A stretch of 5,864 bases of DNA from Bacteroidota bacterium (lineage in GTDB: Bacteria > Bacteroidota > Bacteroidia > Chitinophagales > UBA10324): positions 1-5,864 of the forward strand of contig DMRR01000113.1 of assembly GCA_003455275.1 (NCBI GenBank), read 5' to 3'. This document shows positions 1 to 5,800 of the stretch, one piece after another (position 1 is the first letter of the stretch; every line of letters starts with the position of its first letter). A program made the translations under genes and the position numbers. The notes below the pieces were generated by a model, which worked only from the letters and a program-made list of their open reading frames with translations, was not told where the DNA came from and made no database searches.

Positions 1-280
1 CGTTTCTTTCAGCAATCCATTTTGAACGAAGCGGCTCAATACCTTTTCGAACATCAATATTTTTTTTTGTGTCAGTGAAAGGTCCGCTCGTGTCATACAC
101 ATTGATGCTGACTTTTTCCTTTTTCGTTACGCCATTCACCACAGTTTTCACATCGTCAGTTTCGATTTTGCGCATAGCAACATTGATGTCGTGCAGTTTT
201 CCCTTCACATAAATTTTTTCAGAGCGGGGAAATGGTTTGGTAGAAATTAAATTCTCAATTGGAAGTTGTTGTGTTTTCAT
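1..280 (-). CDS. thiC: Phosphomethylpyrimidine synthase ThiC, N-terminal part (runs off left edge)
   Basis: Only the first 93 codons are present. ThiC is a cytoplasmic radical-SAM, iron-sulfur enzyme that rearranges aminoimidazole ribotide into hydroxymethylpyrimidine phosphate, the pyrimidine half of thiamine. The visible part matches the ThiC N-terminal associated domain: SEKIYVKG (residues 20-27), then the hallmark VYDTSGPFTD (61-70) and IDVRKGIEPLRSKWIAER (75-92). The catalytic barrel and the C-terminal CxxCx4C cluster motif lie outside the window. The start is the ATG at 280-278, preceded by an A-rich stretch with only a weak GAGA-like ribosome site, as is common in Bacteroidota. It lies 92 bp downstream of thiS on the same strand, so both are probably transcribed from the TPP-riboswitch-controlled promoter. 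Identification is firm from the motifs. Confidence 0.95.
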   Translation of the reverse strand, partial: MKTQQLPIENLISTKPFPRSEKIYVKGKLHDINVAMRKIETDDVKTVVNGVTKKEKVSINVYDTSGPFTDTKKNIDVRKGIEPLRSKWIAERN

Positions 281-298
281 TCTCAATTTTTTTTTTGA

Positions 299-325
299 CT
301 ATCCTTCGATAAGCTCAGGATGACA
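299..325. repeat. Short palindromic intergenic element, likely dispersed repeat
   Basis: The sequence ATCCT (301-305) is repeated inverted as AGGAT (317-321) around the core TCGATAAGCTC, followed by GACA. The pattern CCTTCGAtAAGCTCAGGATGACA resembles a short repeat I recall seeing in intergenic regions of many unrelated bacterial genomes, including Bacteroidota. Copy number cannot be judged from one window. It lies between thiS and thiC and would be transcribed as a small hairpin in the operon mRNA. The AT-rich bases that follow (336-370) contain a degenerate TTAATTC/TTAAATC tandem pattern with no evident function. Confidence 0.5.
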
Positions 326-372
326 TTGCTGTATTAAAATCTTAATTCTTAATTCATAAATCTTAAATCCAT

Positions 373-576
373 TTATCCGCCTTGGGCAGCCCGAATCACC
401 AGCACGCGGTCGTTTTCACTGAGTTGTTTTTTGCCCCACTCCTCTCCTGCTATCACTTCGGCATTCACGGCAACTGCAATTCCTCTTTTGTTTTCGAGTG
501 AAAGTTGCTGAAGCAAATCGCGGAGTGAATTTCCGGTTTGGAGTTCGATGGGTTTGTCGTTAACAGTCAGTTTCAT
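373..576 (-). CDS. thiS: Sulfur carrier protein ThiS
   Basis: A 67-residue ubiquitin-fold sulfur carrier. Its C-terminal glycine is adenylated by ThiF or a MoeB-like enzyme and converted to a thiocarboxylate, which donates sulfur to ThiG for the thiazole half of thiamine. The protein starts MKLTVNDKP, has the typical LxDLLxxL segment (residues 18-25), the GIAVAVNAEVI strand (33-43), and ends in the essential Gly-Gly (RAAQGG). The reading frame stays open upstream to 645, but the ATG at 576-574 is chosen because it gives the family's normal length and N-terminus and is preceded by GAGGAA at about the right distance, the clearest Shine-Dalgarno site in this window. It is the first gene after the TPP riboswitch and is followed by thiC. 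Confidence 0.95.
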   Translation of the reverse strand: MKLTVNDKPIELQTGNSLRDLLQQLSLENKRGIAVAVNAEVIAGEEWGKKQLSENDRVLVIRAAQGG

Positions 577-629
577 TTCCTCAATTTTTTTCTGACAGAA
601 TAAGTATGATTTCAGGAAACAGGAAAATG
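574..629 (-). promoter_or_regulatory. Possible expression platform: helix that could hide the thiS ribosome site
   Basis: Between the riboswitch and thiS there is no hairpin followed by a U-run, so control by transcription termination is not apparent. The mRNA does contain CAUUUUCCU (629-621), which can pair with AGGAAAUG (581-574). That segment is part of the thiS Shine-Dalgarno site plus its start codon; pairing needs one bulged U. A second UUUCCU (619-614) offers an alternative partner. This fits TPP-induced block of translation start, common in thi riboswitches, but the switching partner in the aptamer is not identified. Inference from base complementarity only. Confidence 0.35.
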
Positions 630-645
630 CAAAAGGCATCTCCAA

Positions 646-725
646 CTTTTCCCTACGCCGGCATTATCCGAATCAGGTTTCAGGGTATGTTCTCAGTCCT
701 TTGTTTTTTCCGGACACCCCTAAAG
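646..725 (-). promoter_or_regulatory. TPP (THI-box) riboswitch upstream of thiS
   Basis: Read on the minus strand, the element contains all the conserved TPP aptamer blocks in order: GGGGTG at 720-715, the P3 arm GTCC...GGAC (715-712 with 699-696), CTGAGA (696-691), a TACCCTGAAACCTGAT block, then GGATAATGCCGGCGTAGGGA ending near 649. P1 is closed by CTTT (725-722) with AAAG (649-646). The P3 arm is short, close to the minimal form, with no long P3a extension. It binds thiamine pyrophosphate and lowers expression of the downstream thiS-thiC operon when thiamine is plentiful. Its 3' end is 69 nt from the thiS start codon. Identification is firm. Confidence 0.96.
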
Positions 726-731
726 CGATTT

Positions 732-767
732 CAAATGTAAAAGAAGAAGAACACGAAGTGCATTCAA
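732..767 (-). promoter_or_regulatory. Predicted Bacteroidota promoter of the thi operon
   Basis: The minus strand has TACATTTG at 739-732, a full match to the -7 consensus TANNTTTG of Bacteroidota housekeeping promoters. A possible -33 TTG is at 767-765, with a 25-nt spacer that is slightly longer than usual. A transcript starting about 6-7 nt beyond the -7 box would begin at about 726, exactly at the first base of riboswitch helix P1. This positional agreement is the main support. Confidence 0.6.
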
Positions 768-787
768 TACAAAATATTTTATGCACT
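757..787 (-). terminator. Inverted repeat after copA, possible weak terminator
   Basis: AGTGCAT (757-763) and ATGCACT (781-787) form a perfect 7-bp stem around a 17-nt AT-rich loop that includes the palindrome AAAATATTTT. On the minus strand it begins 18 nt after the copA-like stop codon and is followed by a T-rich but interrupted tract (TTCTTCTTCTTTT). It could end copA transcription before the thi promoter. Because it covers the -33 region of that promoter, it could alternatively be a protein-binding site. The function is undecided. Confidence 0.35.
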
Positions 788-804
788 ATTATCCTAAAAG
801 GAAT

Positions 805-2907
805 TCAAAAAATTTTCTTCATTCTCAATCGCAGCGAATTTCCAATCACCACCACATCGCTGAAAGCCATGCTGAGCGCAGAAAGCGTCGGACTGAGGAA
901 ACCGGCACCTGCAACAGGAATTGCAAGCGCATTATAAAAGAAAGCCCAAAAAAGATTTTGCTTAATGGTAAGCAGTGTGTGCTTGCCCACATGGAAAGCC
1001 GCCGGAAGTGATTTCAAATTTCCGGAGAGCAAAATGATTTGCGCAGAATCCATTGCCATTTGGGTGGAGTTCGCGAGTGAGATGCCAAGGTTGGATTGCG
1101 TGAGTGCAGGTGCATCATTGATTCCGTCGCCCACCATTGCAGTTGGTTGTTGCTTCACACACTGACGAATGAAGTGAAGTTTCTCCGCAGGTTTTTGTTC
1201 GCTCATACATTCATCCATTTCAAGTTCATCAGCAATTTTTTTACAGCGCAGCTGACTGTCACCACTGAGTAAAATGGTTTTGATTCCCCGTGCGCGGAAA
1301 AACTGAATTGCTTCCGCTGCACCTTCACGAATTTCATCTTCCATTTGAATGAGTGCGAGCAGCGAATTATTCTTCGTAAGCGCGATGTTGAACAAATTAT
1401 TTTCCTCTTCACTCTCGCTTCGATTCGAACCGATGAAATAGAAATTCCCTTCTTCATCTCTTCCTGAAACTCCTTCGCCTTTTAATTCCTGCACATCCAA
1501 AAATTTCATTGGAGGAAAATTTTTCATCTCATTCAAAAGAGAAATGGCAAGCGGGTGCGAAGAAAATTTTTCTAATCCGGTAATGGCTGATTTTATTTCT
1601 TCTTCCGTTCCGCTGAAGATTTCAAGCTTCCCGATTTTGAATTTGCCGGTTGTCAGTGTTCCTGTTTTATCAAAAACAATCTGGCGAATAGATGAAATTG
1701 TTTCGAGTGTGTCGCTGCCCTTCAGCAGAATTCCTTTTCGTGCTGCTTTGCCAAGTCCCACCATTACAGCAGTTGGAGTGGCGAGTCCCATTGCGCACGG
1801 ACACGCAATCACAAGTACCGCCACACTATTCATGAGCGATTGTGTGAGCGAGTGGTGAAGCAAAAAAATATTTATCAGCAATGCAAGAGCAGAAGCGCCC
1901 ATCACAGCCGGAACAAACCAACCTGTTATTTGATCAGCAAGTTTTTGCATTCGCGGCTTTTGTGCCTGCGCTGCTTTCACCAATTCAATAATCTGACTGA
2001 GCGCAGAATGTTTTCCGGTGGCGGTTACTTTAAATTTTACAGCGCCGGAAATGAGTGTGGTTCCTCCGGTTACTGAATCGTTCAATTGCTTCATCACCGG
2101 CAAGCTCTCACCTGTAATCATAGATTCATCAGCTTCACCGCTGCCCCATGCAATAATTCCGTCCGCCGGAATTCGGTCGCCTGAATTCACAAGCAGGTAA
2201 TTTCCTTTTCGAATGTCGTGCGCATGAATCTCACTGATGACTTCAAATTTTTCTTCACCAAAAAAACTAACCAGCCTGGCTGTTTGCACCTGCATTTTTA
2301 AAAGCGATGCAACAGATGCTCGCGTTTGTTTCACAGAGCGATGCTCAATTAAATTTCCAAGCAGCACGAGCGTGATGATGGATGAAGAGGTTTCGAAAAA
2401 AACATTCATCTCATCGTGAAGAAAAAATCCTTTCACTACAGAATAAAAAAATGCCGAACTGCTTCCGAGAAAAATCAGCACATCCATGTTTGGTGAGCCG
2501 CTGCGCAAAGAGTGATAAGCACTTCTTCCGAAATAAAAAACTCCGAGAACATAAACGGGAAGCGCAATTGCAAACTGAAACCAAAGTGAGTGCAGGAATT
2601 CAAAATGCACAATCATCATTGCCCAAAACGGAATGGTGAGCGCGAGCGAGAAGAAAAATTTTGATTCGATACTTCCGGGAAAACCAGTTCCGCCACCATG
2701 ATCGTGTTCATCTTCGCTGTGAACATGATAGCCGAGGTCTTCAATGCCTTCCTTAATCTCCGTCAGCATTTTTTCTCCGCCATGAAACCGAACTTCACCG
2801 GAAGAGAAATCAACAAACACATCACTCATTCCTTTCTTCTGCAAGTAACGAGTCACGGTGCTTGCACAAGTTGCGCAAGTCATTCCATCAACTTTCAGTT
2901 CGGTCAT
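805..2907 (-). CDS. copA: Copper-exporting P1B-type ATPase (CopA-like)
   Basis: A 700-residue inner-membrane pump that uses ATP to export Cu(I). The domain order is complete. An N-terminal HMA domain has GMTCATC (C11, C14), followed by a His/Asp linker HVHSEDEHDH (61-70) and membrane helices from about residue 84. The actuator loop has TGES (265-268), the transport helix CPC (C369, C371), the phosphorylation site DKTGT (D413), the nucleotide-domain HP (H451) and the hinge GDGINDAP (593-600). N651 and Y658-N659 before the last helices fit the Cu(I)-specific P1B-1 signature. The last helix reads MAFSDVVVIGNSLRL, with Asp684 where the classical MxxSS has its second Ser. The frame is open to 3072, but the ATG at 2907 is preferred because it starts directly at the HMA domain and leaves the divergent sod gene its own leader. 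There is no clear Shine-Dalgarno site. Silver transport is an alternative; a Zn/Cd pump is unlikely. Confidence 0.92.
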   Translation of the reverse strand: MTELKVDGMTCATCASTVTRYLQKKGMSDVFVDFSSGEVRFHGGEKMLTEIKEGIEDLGYHVHSEDEHDHGGGTGFPGSIESKFFFSLALTIPFWAMMIVHFEFLHSLWFQFAIALPVYVLGVFYFGRSAYHSLRSGSPNMDVLIFLGSSSAFFYSVVKGFFLHDEMNVFFETSSSIITLVLLGNLIEHRSVKQTRASVASLLKMQVQTARLVSFFGEEKFEVISEIHAHDIRKGNYLLVNSGDRIPADGIIAWGSGEADESMITGESLPVMKQLNDSVTGGTTLISGAVKFKVTATGKHSALSQIIELVKAAQAQKPRMQKLADQITGWFVPAVMGASALALLINIFLLHHSLTQSLMNSVAVLVIACPCAMGLATPTAVMVGLGKAARKGILLKGSDTLETISSIRQIVFDKTGTLTTGKFKIGKLEIFSGTEEEIKSAITGLEKFSSHPLAISLLNEMKNFPPMKFLDVQELKGEGVSGRDEEGNFYFIGSNRSESEEENNLFNIALTKNNSLLALIQMEDEIREGAAEAIQFFRARGIKTILLSGDSQLRCKKIADELEMDECMSEQKPAEKLHFIRQCVKQQPTAMVGDGINDAPALTQSNLGISLANSTQMAMDSAQIILLSGNLKSLPAAFHVGKHTLLTIKQNLFWAFFYNALAIPVAGAGFLSPTLSALSMAFSDVVVIGNSLRLRMKKIF

Positions 2908-2924
2908 TTCAGTTTCCAACTGAG

Positions 2925-2960
2925 CAAAACTAATTATCAGGAAGCTTATGCTTATTCCAA
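2925..2960 (-). promoter_or_regulatory. Predicted promoter of the copper ATPase gene
   Basis: TAGTTTTG at 2932-2925 on the minus strand matches the TANNTTTG -7 consensus exactly. A TTG lies at 2960-2958, again with a 25-nt spacer. The start site would be near 2919, giving a leader of only about 12 nt before the ATG at 2907. This supports that start over the longer open frame. No obvious MerR/CueR-type dyad is visible in the 88-bp divergent region. Confidence 0.45.
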
Positions 2961-2995
2961 TTCCTTTTACTTTTAACACACCAAAAAAAATTGAA

Positions 2996-3709
2996 ATGAA
3001 TAACACGAGGAGAGATTTTATAAAAACGACAGCACTGGCTGCCGGAGCTATTTCACTAGGAATAAATAGCAATGCAAAACCTGCAAACTTTAATGAATAT
3101 CCCTATACACTGCCGCAACTACCATACGCTTATAATGCGCTGGAGCCGCACATAGACGAGAAAACAATGATGATTCATCATGATAAACATCATCAGGCTT
3201 ATGTTGACAAACTAAACGCAGGTCTTGAAAAATTTCCGGACTACCAGCAGAAAGGATTACAAAATTTATTTTCTCAAATCATCATGTTGCCTGCCGATTT
3301 AAAGATGGTAATCCGAAATCATGGAGGCGGACATTGGAACCATTCTTTTTTTTGGAACCAACTCTCTCCTACTACTTCTCAGCCATCAGAAAAATTGGCT
3401 TCCGCTATAAATTCAACATTCGGAAGTATTGATAAGTTGAAAGAAGAAATGAACAAAACCGCAATGACTATTTTCGGAAGCGGCTGGGTGTGGCTGATTG
3501 AAACTGCAATGAAGGAGCTTAAGATTGTAACAACACCGAATCAATATAATCCATTGATGGGCGACGCTGCTGATAAGGGTGCTCCGTTAATTGCAATTGA
3601 TGTATGGGAACATGCCTATTACCTGAAATATCAGAACAAGCGCGCAGATTACCTGGAAGCAATATGGAATGTAATTAATTGGAACAAGGTTTCAGATTCA
3701 CATTTCTAA
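2996..3709 (+). CDS. Tat-exported superoxide dismutase, Mn-type of the Fe/Mn family
   Basis: A 237-residue enzyme that converts superoxide to oxygen and hydrogen peroxide. The N-terminus has a twin-arginine signal, RRDFIK (5-10), then a hydrophobic stretch TTALAAGAISLGI (11-23) and a likely cut after SNA (27), so it should be exported folded to the periplasm. The mature part follows the family closely: YTLPQLPYAYNALEP, metal ligands H61 (IHHDKHH), H116 (GGHWNHSFFW), D202 and H206 (DVWEHAYYLK). Gly112 and Gln183 (NQYNPLM) occupy the positions that are Gly77/Gln146 in E. coli MnSOD, rather than the Gln69/Ala141 of FeSOD. This argues for manganese or cambialistic use. The ATG at 2996 is chosen over the in-frame ATG at 2948 because it puts the twin arginines near the N-terminus. 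The ribosome site is A-rich without a Shine-Dalgarno sequence. A weak -7-like TACTTTTA lies at 2968-2975. It is divergent from the copper ATPase. Confidence 0.95.
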   Translation: MNNTRRDFIKTTALAAGAISLGINSNAKPANFNEYPYTLPQLPYAYNALEPHIDEKTMMIHHDKHHQAYVDKLNAGLEKFPDYQQKGLQNLFSQIIMLPADLKMVIRNHGGGHWNHSFFWNQLSPTTSQPSEKLASAINSTFGSIDKLKEEMNKTAMTIFGSGWVWLIETAMKELKIVTTPNQYNPLMGDAADKGAPLIAIDVWEHAYYLKYQNKRADYLEAIWNVINWNKVSDSHF

Positions 3710-3729
3710 TCTTTATAAATATAAAATTG

Positions 3730-3766
3730 AAAAGCCACTCTGAAATTTCAGAATGGCTTTTCTTTT
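3730..3766. terminator. Strong intrinsic terminator between convergent genes
   Basis: AAAAGCCA (3730-3737) pairs with TGGCTTTT (3754-3761), and inside it TCTGAAA (3739-3745) pairs with TTTCAGA (3746-3752), separated only by a C/A mismatch. The plus-strand stem runs into CTTTTT. It begins 20 bp after the sod stop and 55 bp beyond the stop of the convergent T9SS-protein gene. On the minus strand the hairpin is followed by a T-rich tract, so it probably serves both genes. Confidence 0.9.
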
Positions 3767-3784
3767 TATAAAACAACTAAAAGA

Positions 3785-4690
3785 CTATTTCACAAATTTT
3801 TCAGTCAGGAAATTATTACCGTATTTAACTGTAATGAAGTATGAACCTGATTGCAATTGAGAAGTATTAAAATTGAATTGATTTTCACCTGCATTAACTT
3901 TTGATTGGTAAGAAGAAACTGTTTCGCCTAAAACATTTACCAATTTAATTTCACAATCTGCCGATGCGACAGACATTATCTTAAGCGAAAGATTATTTGC
4001 AACTGGATTTGGATAAACCATCAATGAATTTTCGGGTTTTGGATTTTTGATACCTAAAGTTCCTGCCTGAATAACCTGGATATAAAAATTCTGTGCCTCA
4101 GCTCTGTAAACAACATTTCCTGTACTATCGAAACCAATGCCATGACAGTATGAACAAAGCGAAATAATGTTTCCGAAAAAATCAGTGCTGAGAAGGTTTA
4201 CGCAAACATTGTATACTGCATTAGCTGAATATGTGTGCGATACAAATAAACCAGAATCAGAAGAGCCATCGCCCCAGTTCCAAAGCACACCATAACCTGA
4301 AGTTGAGTTCGAATCAATCTGGAGGTAGAAAGTATTGGTGCCTGCATCATAAGTTGTGGTGTAAGATACATAGCAAGGCATAGTGTCGCAGTAGCTGGTA
4401 TTCCAAACTGCAGTGTTGCCATTTGCATAAAGGGCTGTATCGATTGCGGCGCCGGTACATGAATAGAAATACAAGTAGCAGTGAGTACTCCCAACAATGG
4501 TTTGCTGGAAATCTCCGTTTGACGCCGTTTGAAAACTGAAGTACTGAGCAGAAGATGAATCTTCGAAATAAATTGTAACAGGACCCAGTGCATCAGAAAT
4601 GTGGCCGCTTAATGTGTAGCCGGATTGTGCTTTTGACTGGCTGATCACCAGCGTGAAAAAGGAAAGAAGAGTAAAGAGTTTCTGTTTCAT
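3785..4690 (-). CDS. T9SS-secreted PKD-domain protein of unknown function
   Basis: A 301-residue secreted protein. It has a Sec signal peptide (residues 1-21, MKQKLFTLLSFFTLVIS, cut near SKA-Q), a beta-rich region resembling a carboxypeptidase-regulatory or Ig-like fold (about 24-105), and a PKD-like domain with the core WNWGDGSSDSG (137-147) and HTYSANAVYNVCV (152-164). A C-terminal type A sorting domain starts at VYPNPVANNLSL (225-236), runs through LVNVLGETV and SGSYFITVKY, and ends EKFVK. That domain is recognised by the type IX secretion system and normally removed on export. It has eight cysteines, most of them in the mature part before the sorting domain, probably forming disulfides. 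No catalytic domain is recognised, so the substrate or role is unknown; adhesion or surface display is the usual guess for such proteins. It starts at the ATG at 4690 with no Shine-Dalgarno site. It lies 127 bp downstream of the interrupted SIMPL gene and appears to have its own leader. Confidence 0.88.
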   Translation of the reverse strand: MKQKLFTLLSFFTLVISQSKAQSGYTLSGHISDALGPVTIYFEDSSSAQYFSFQTASNGDFQQTIVGSTHCYLYFYSCTGAAIDTALYANGNTAVWNTSYCDTMPCYVSYTTTYDAGTNTFYLQIDSNSTSGYGVLWNWGDGSSDSGLFVSHTYSANAVYNVCVNLLSTDFFGNIISLCSYCHGIGFDSTGNVVYRAEAQNFYIQVIQAGTLGIKNPKPENSLMVYPNPVANNLSLKIMSVASADCEIKLVNVLGETVSSYQSKVNAGENQFNFNTSQLQSGSYFITVKYGNNFLTEKFVK

Positions 4691-4709
4691 GTTTTAGTTA
4701 AGTTTTAGT
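4691..4709. repeat. Two 8-bp direct repeats immediately before the T9SS gene start
   Basis: GTTTTAGT occurs at 4691-4698 and 4702-4709, separated by TAA, giving an 11-bp period close to one DNA helical turn. On the minus strand this is ACTAAAAC TTA ACTAAAAC ending at the ATG. It may be a regulator site, a translation-enhancing A-rich leader, or chance in AT-rich DNA. Confidence 0.4.
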
Positions 4710-4737
4710 GATTGAATTGTTTTCTTAACCACTAACA

Positions 4738-4745
4738 CGAAAGTA
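4738..4745 (-). promoter_or_regulatory. Weak -7-like promoter box for the T9SS gene
   Basis: TACTTTCG on the minus strand matches TANNTTTG at all but one position, 47 nt before the start codon. No convincing -33 TTG is seen at the expected spacing, so this is tentative. A similar TATTTTCG lies at 5615-5608 before the SIMPL gene. Confidence 0.25.
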
Positions 4746-4817
4746 GGTTTGAGAATGGTTGGGTGGATGAAAAAAAACTTAACTTCTCTAATTGAAAATA
4801 AATTTTTCAGAACCTCA

Positions 4818-5570
4818 TCACGGAGTAATTTCAAACCGAACGAACATGTTTGAACGGAAAGTTATCTTTTGAAATTCAACATCTGTCTTATACGAATAAT
4901 CTCTTGCACCCCTCATATAAATCCCCTGCTGATTTGAAATTGTTTGATCTCCACCATACATGTAACCAGTCGAGTATCCGTAATAAGGATCTTCCCGCAC
5001 AATCAAAGTCTTTCCAGCCCATTTGTCAAGTGGCTTCAGCATGTAGTTGGCTTGCGGTTTTGCTTTATCTATTGCTTCTACTCTCACTACTTCTTCGATG
5101 CTGTCGCGCTTTGAGTAATCGGTTTTCCAGATATCAGCATCATAAATTTTCAAGTCATAAACAATCTGAAAAACTGTTTGAGTTTCTTCTGCTGTAGAAA
5201 CTTTAAGAGAGTATTCCTTACTCTGCATCACATCTTTTCCGTGCCAGCGAATCTTTACATAACCACTTGCGAGGTCGTGCGTCGAAAGATTCTTCACATC
5301 AATTTTATTTTCTTTCAGTGCATCAACTAATTCATGTTCTAAAGAATCAATACTGATTTTGGTTTTGCCATCCATTCTTTCATGTAGAGTAATGCTGATG
5401 AAAATCTCATCAGGCACTACTTCTCTTTCTGCTGAAGTAGAAACATCAATTTATGGAACCTTATTGATATCGAATTCTCCGGTAGTTTGTGCCTCGGTAT
5501 TAGGTGCAATCATCAAAAAAGTGAAGGTAAAAAAGAAAATAGCTTCTGCGATTTTTATGATTCTTTTCAT
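4818..5570 (-). pseudogene. SIMPL (DUF541) envelope protein gene interrupted by an in-frame TAA
   Basis: From the ATG at 5570 the frame encodes a signal peptide, MKRIIKIAEAIFFFTFTFLM, with a likely cut after TEA (27), then GEFDINKVP. It stops at TAA (5453-5451, codon 40). The same frame then continues without a shift: IDVSTSAEREVVPDEIFISITL and on to a normal stop at 4820-4818, codon 251. The downstream part is a SIMPL/DUF541 domain, with a first beta-strand plus (V/A)PDE, a YVKIRW strand, YSLKVSTAEE, an AIDKAKPQANYML helix, and a Tyr/Gly-rich tail near GYSTGYMYGG. Family members sit in the periplasm or outer envelope and their role is poorly defined. The break lies at the junction of signal and mature domain. 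The 199 codons after it remain open, so the lesion is recent, a sequencing or assembly error, or bypassed. A restart at GTG 5417 would lack the signal peptide and first strand. TAA is a normal stop elsewhere in this window (thiS, sod). Confidence 0.82.
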
Positions 5571-5639
5571 TTGGTGTAAATTTTTTTTAAAGTGATAAGA
5601 TCTGAAACGAAAATAAAAGATGAAATTGTCGAAGCCATA

Positions 5640-5676
5640 AAAATGTTTATAATAAAATATTTCAGAATTTCTGAAA
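5640..5676 (-). terminator. Minus-strand terminator-like hairpin upstream of the SIMPL gene
   Basis: TTTCAGA (5660-5666) and TCTGAAA (5670-5676) form a perfect 7-bp stem with a 3-nt loop. On the minus strand the hairpin is followed by TATTTTATTATAAACATTTTT, a T-rich though interrupted tract. It could end transcription of a minus-strand gene lying to the right of the window. The stem sequence is nearly the same as the inner part of the sod terminator. Confidence 0.45.
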
Positions 5677-5714
5677 CCTAAAATCAATTGTGATGTAAAG
5701 AAGGCAAAACACAG

Positions 5715-5800
5715 CTCAACCAGAAAACTTGAAAAGAGTTTTACCGCCTTCCGAAACGCTCATTTAGGGTTTGGTGTTTTACCTTAACAGAGAACTTGAA
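5715..5800. repeat. Pair of imperfect direct repeats in the right intergenic region
   Basis: CTCAACCAGAAAACTTGAA (5715-5733) and CTTAACAGAGAACTTGAA (5783-5800) agree at 16 of 18 positions with one extra base in the first copy. A second repeated block, GTTTTACC, occurs at 5738-5745 and 5776-5783. The second block lies after the first long repeat but before the second one, so this is not a simple tandem duplication. Function unknown. Confidence 0.5.

Noticed and set aside
577..645. Upstream extension of thiS to an ATG at 645
   Set aside because: The region is the riboswitch expression platform, and the shorter start gives the normal ThiS length with a Shine-Dalgarno site.
2908..3072. N-terminal extension of the copper ATPase to an ATG at 3072, adding a hydrophobic segment
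   Set aside because: It would overlap the start of the divergent sod gene, has no family counterpart, and the ATG at 2907 starts directly at the HMA domain behind a good promoter box.
4142..4156. CSYCH (residues 179-183) in the T9SS protein, a CxxCH heme-c binding motif
   Set aside because: A single motif inside a cysteine-rich PKD-type protein with no cytochrome-like fold around it; similar cysteine spacing is common in Bacteroidota secreted proteins and more likely reflects disulfides.
4198..4593. 131-codon minus-strand open frame inside the T9SS gene, and other long frames opposite the copper ATPase
   Set aside because: They overlap well-supported genes in other frames and show no recognisable protein features.
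5451..5453. Reassigned stop codon (TAA read as an amino acid genome-wide)
   Set aside because: thiS and sod end in TAA at the expected family C-termini, so TAA acts as a stop here.
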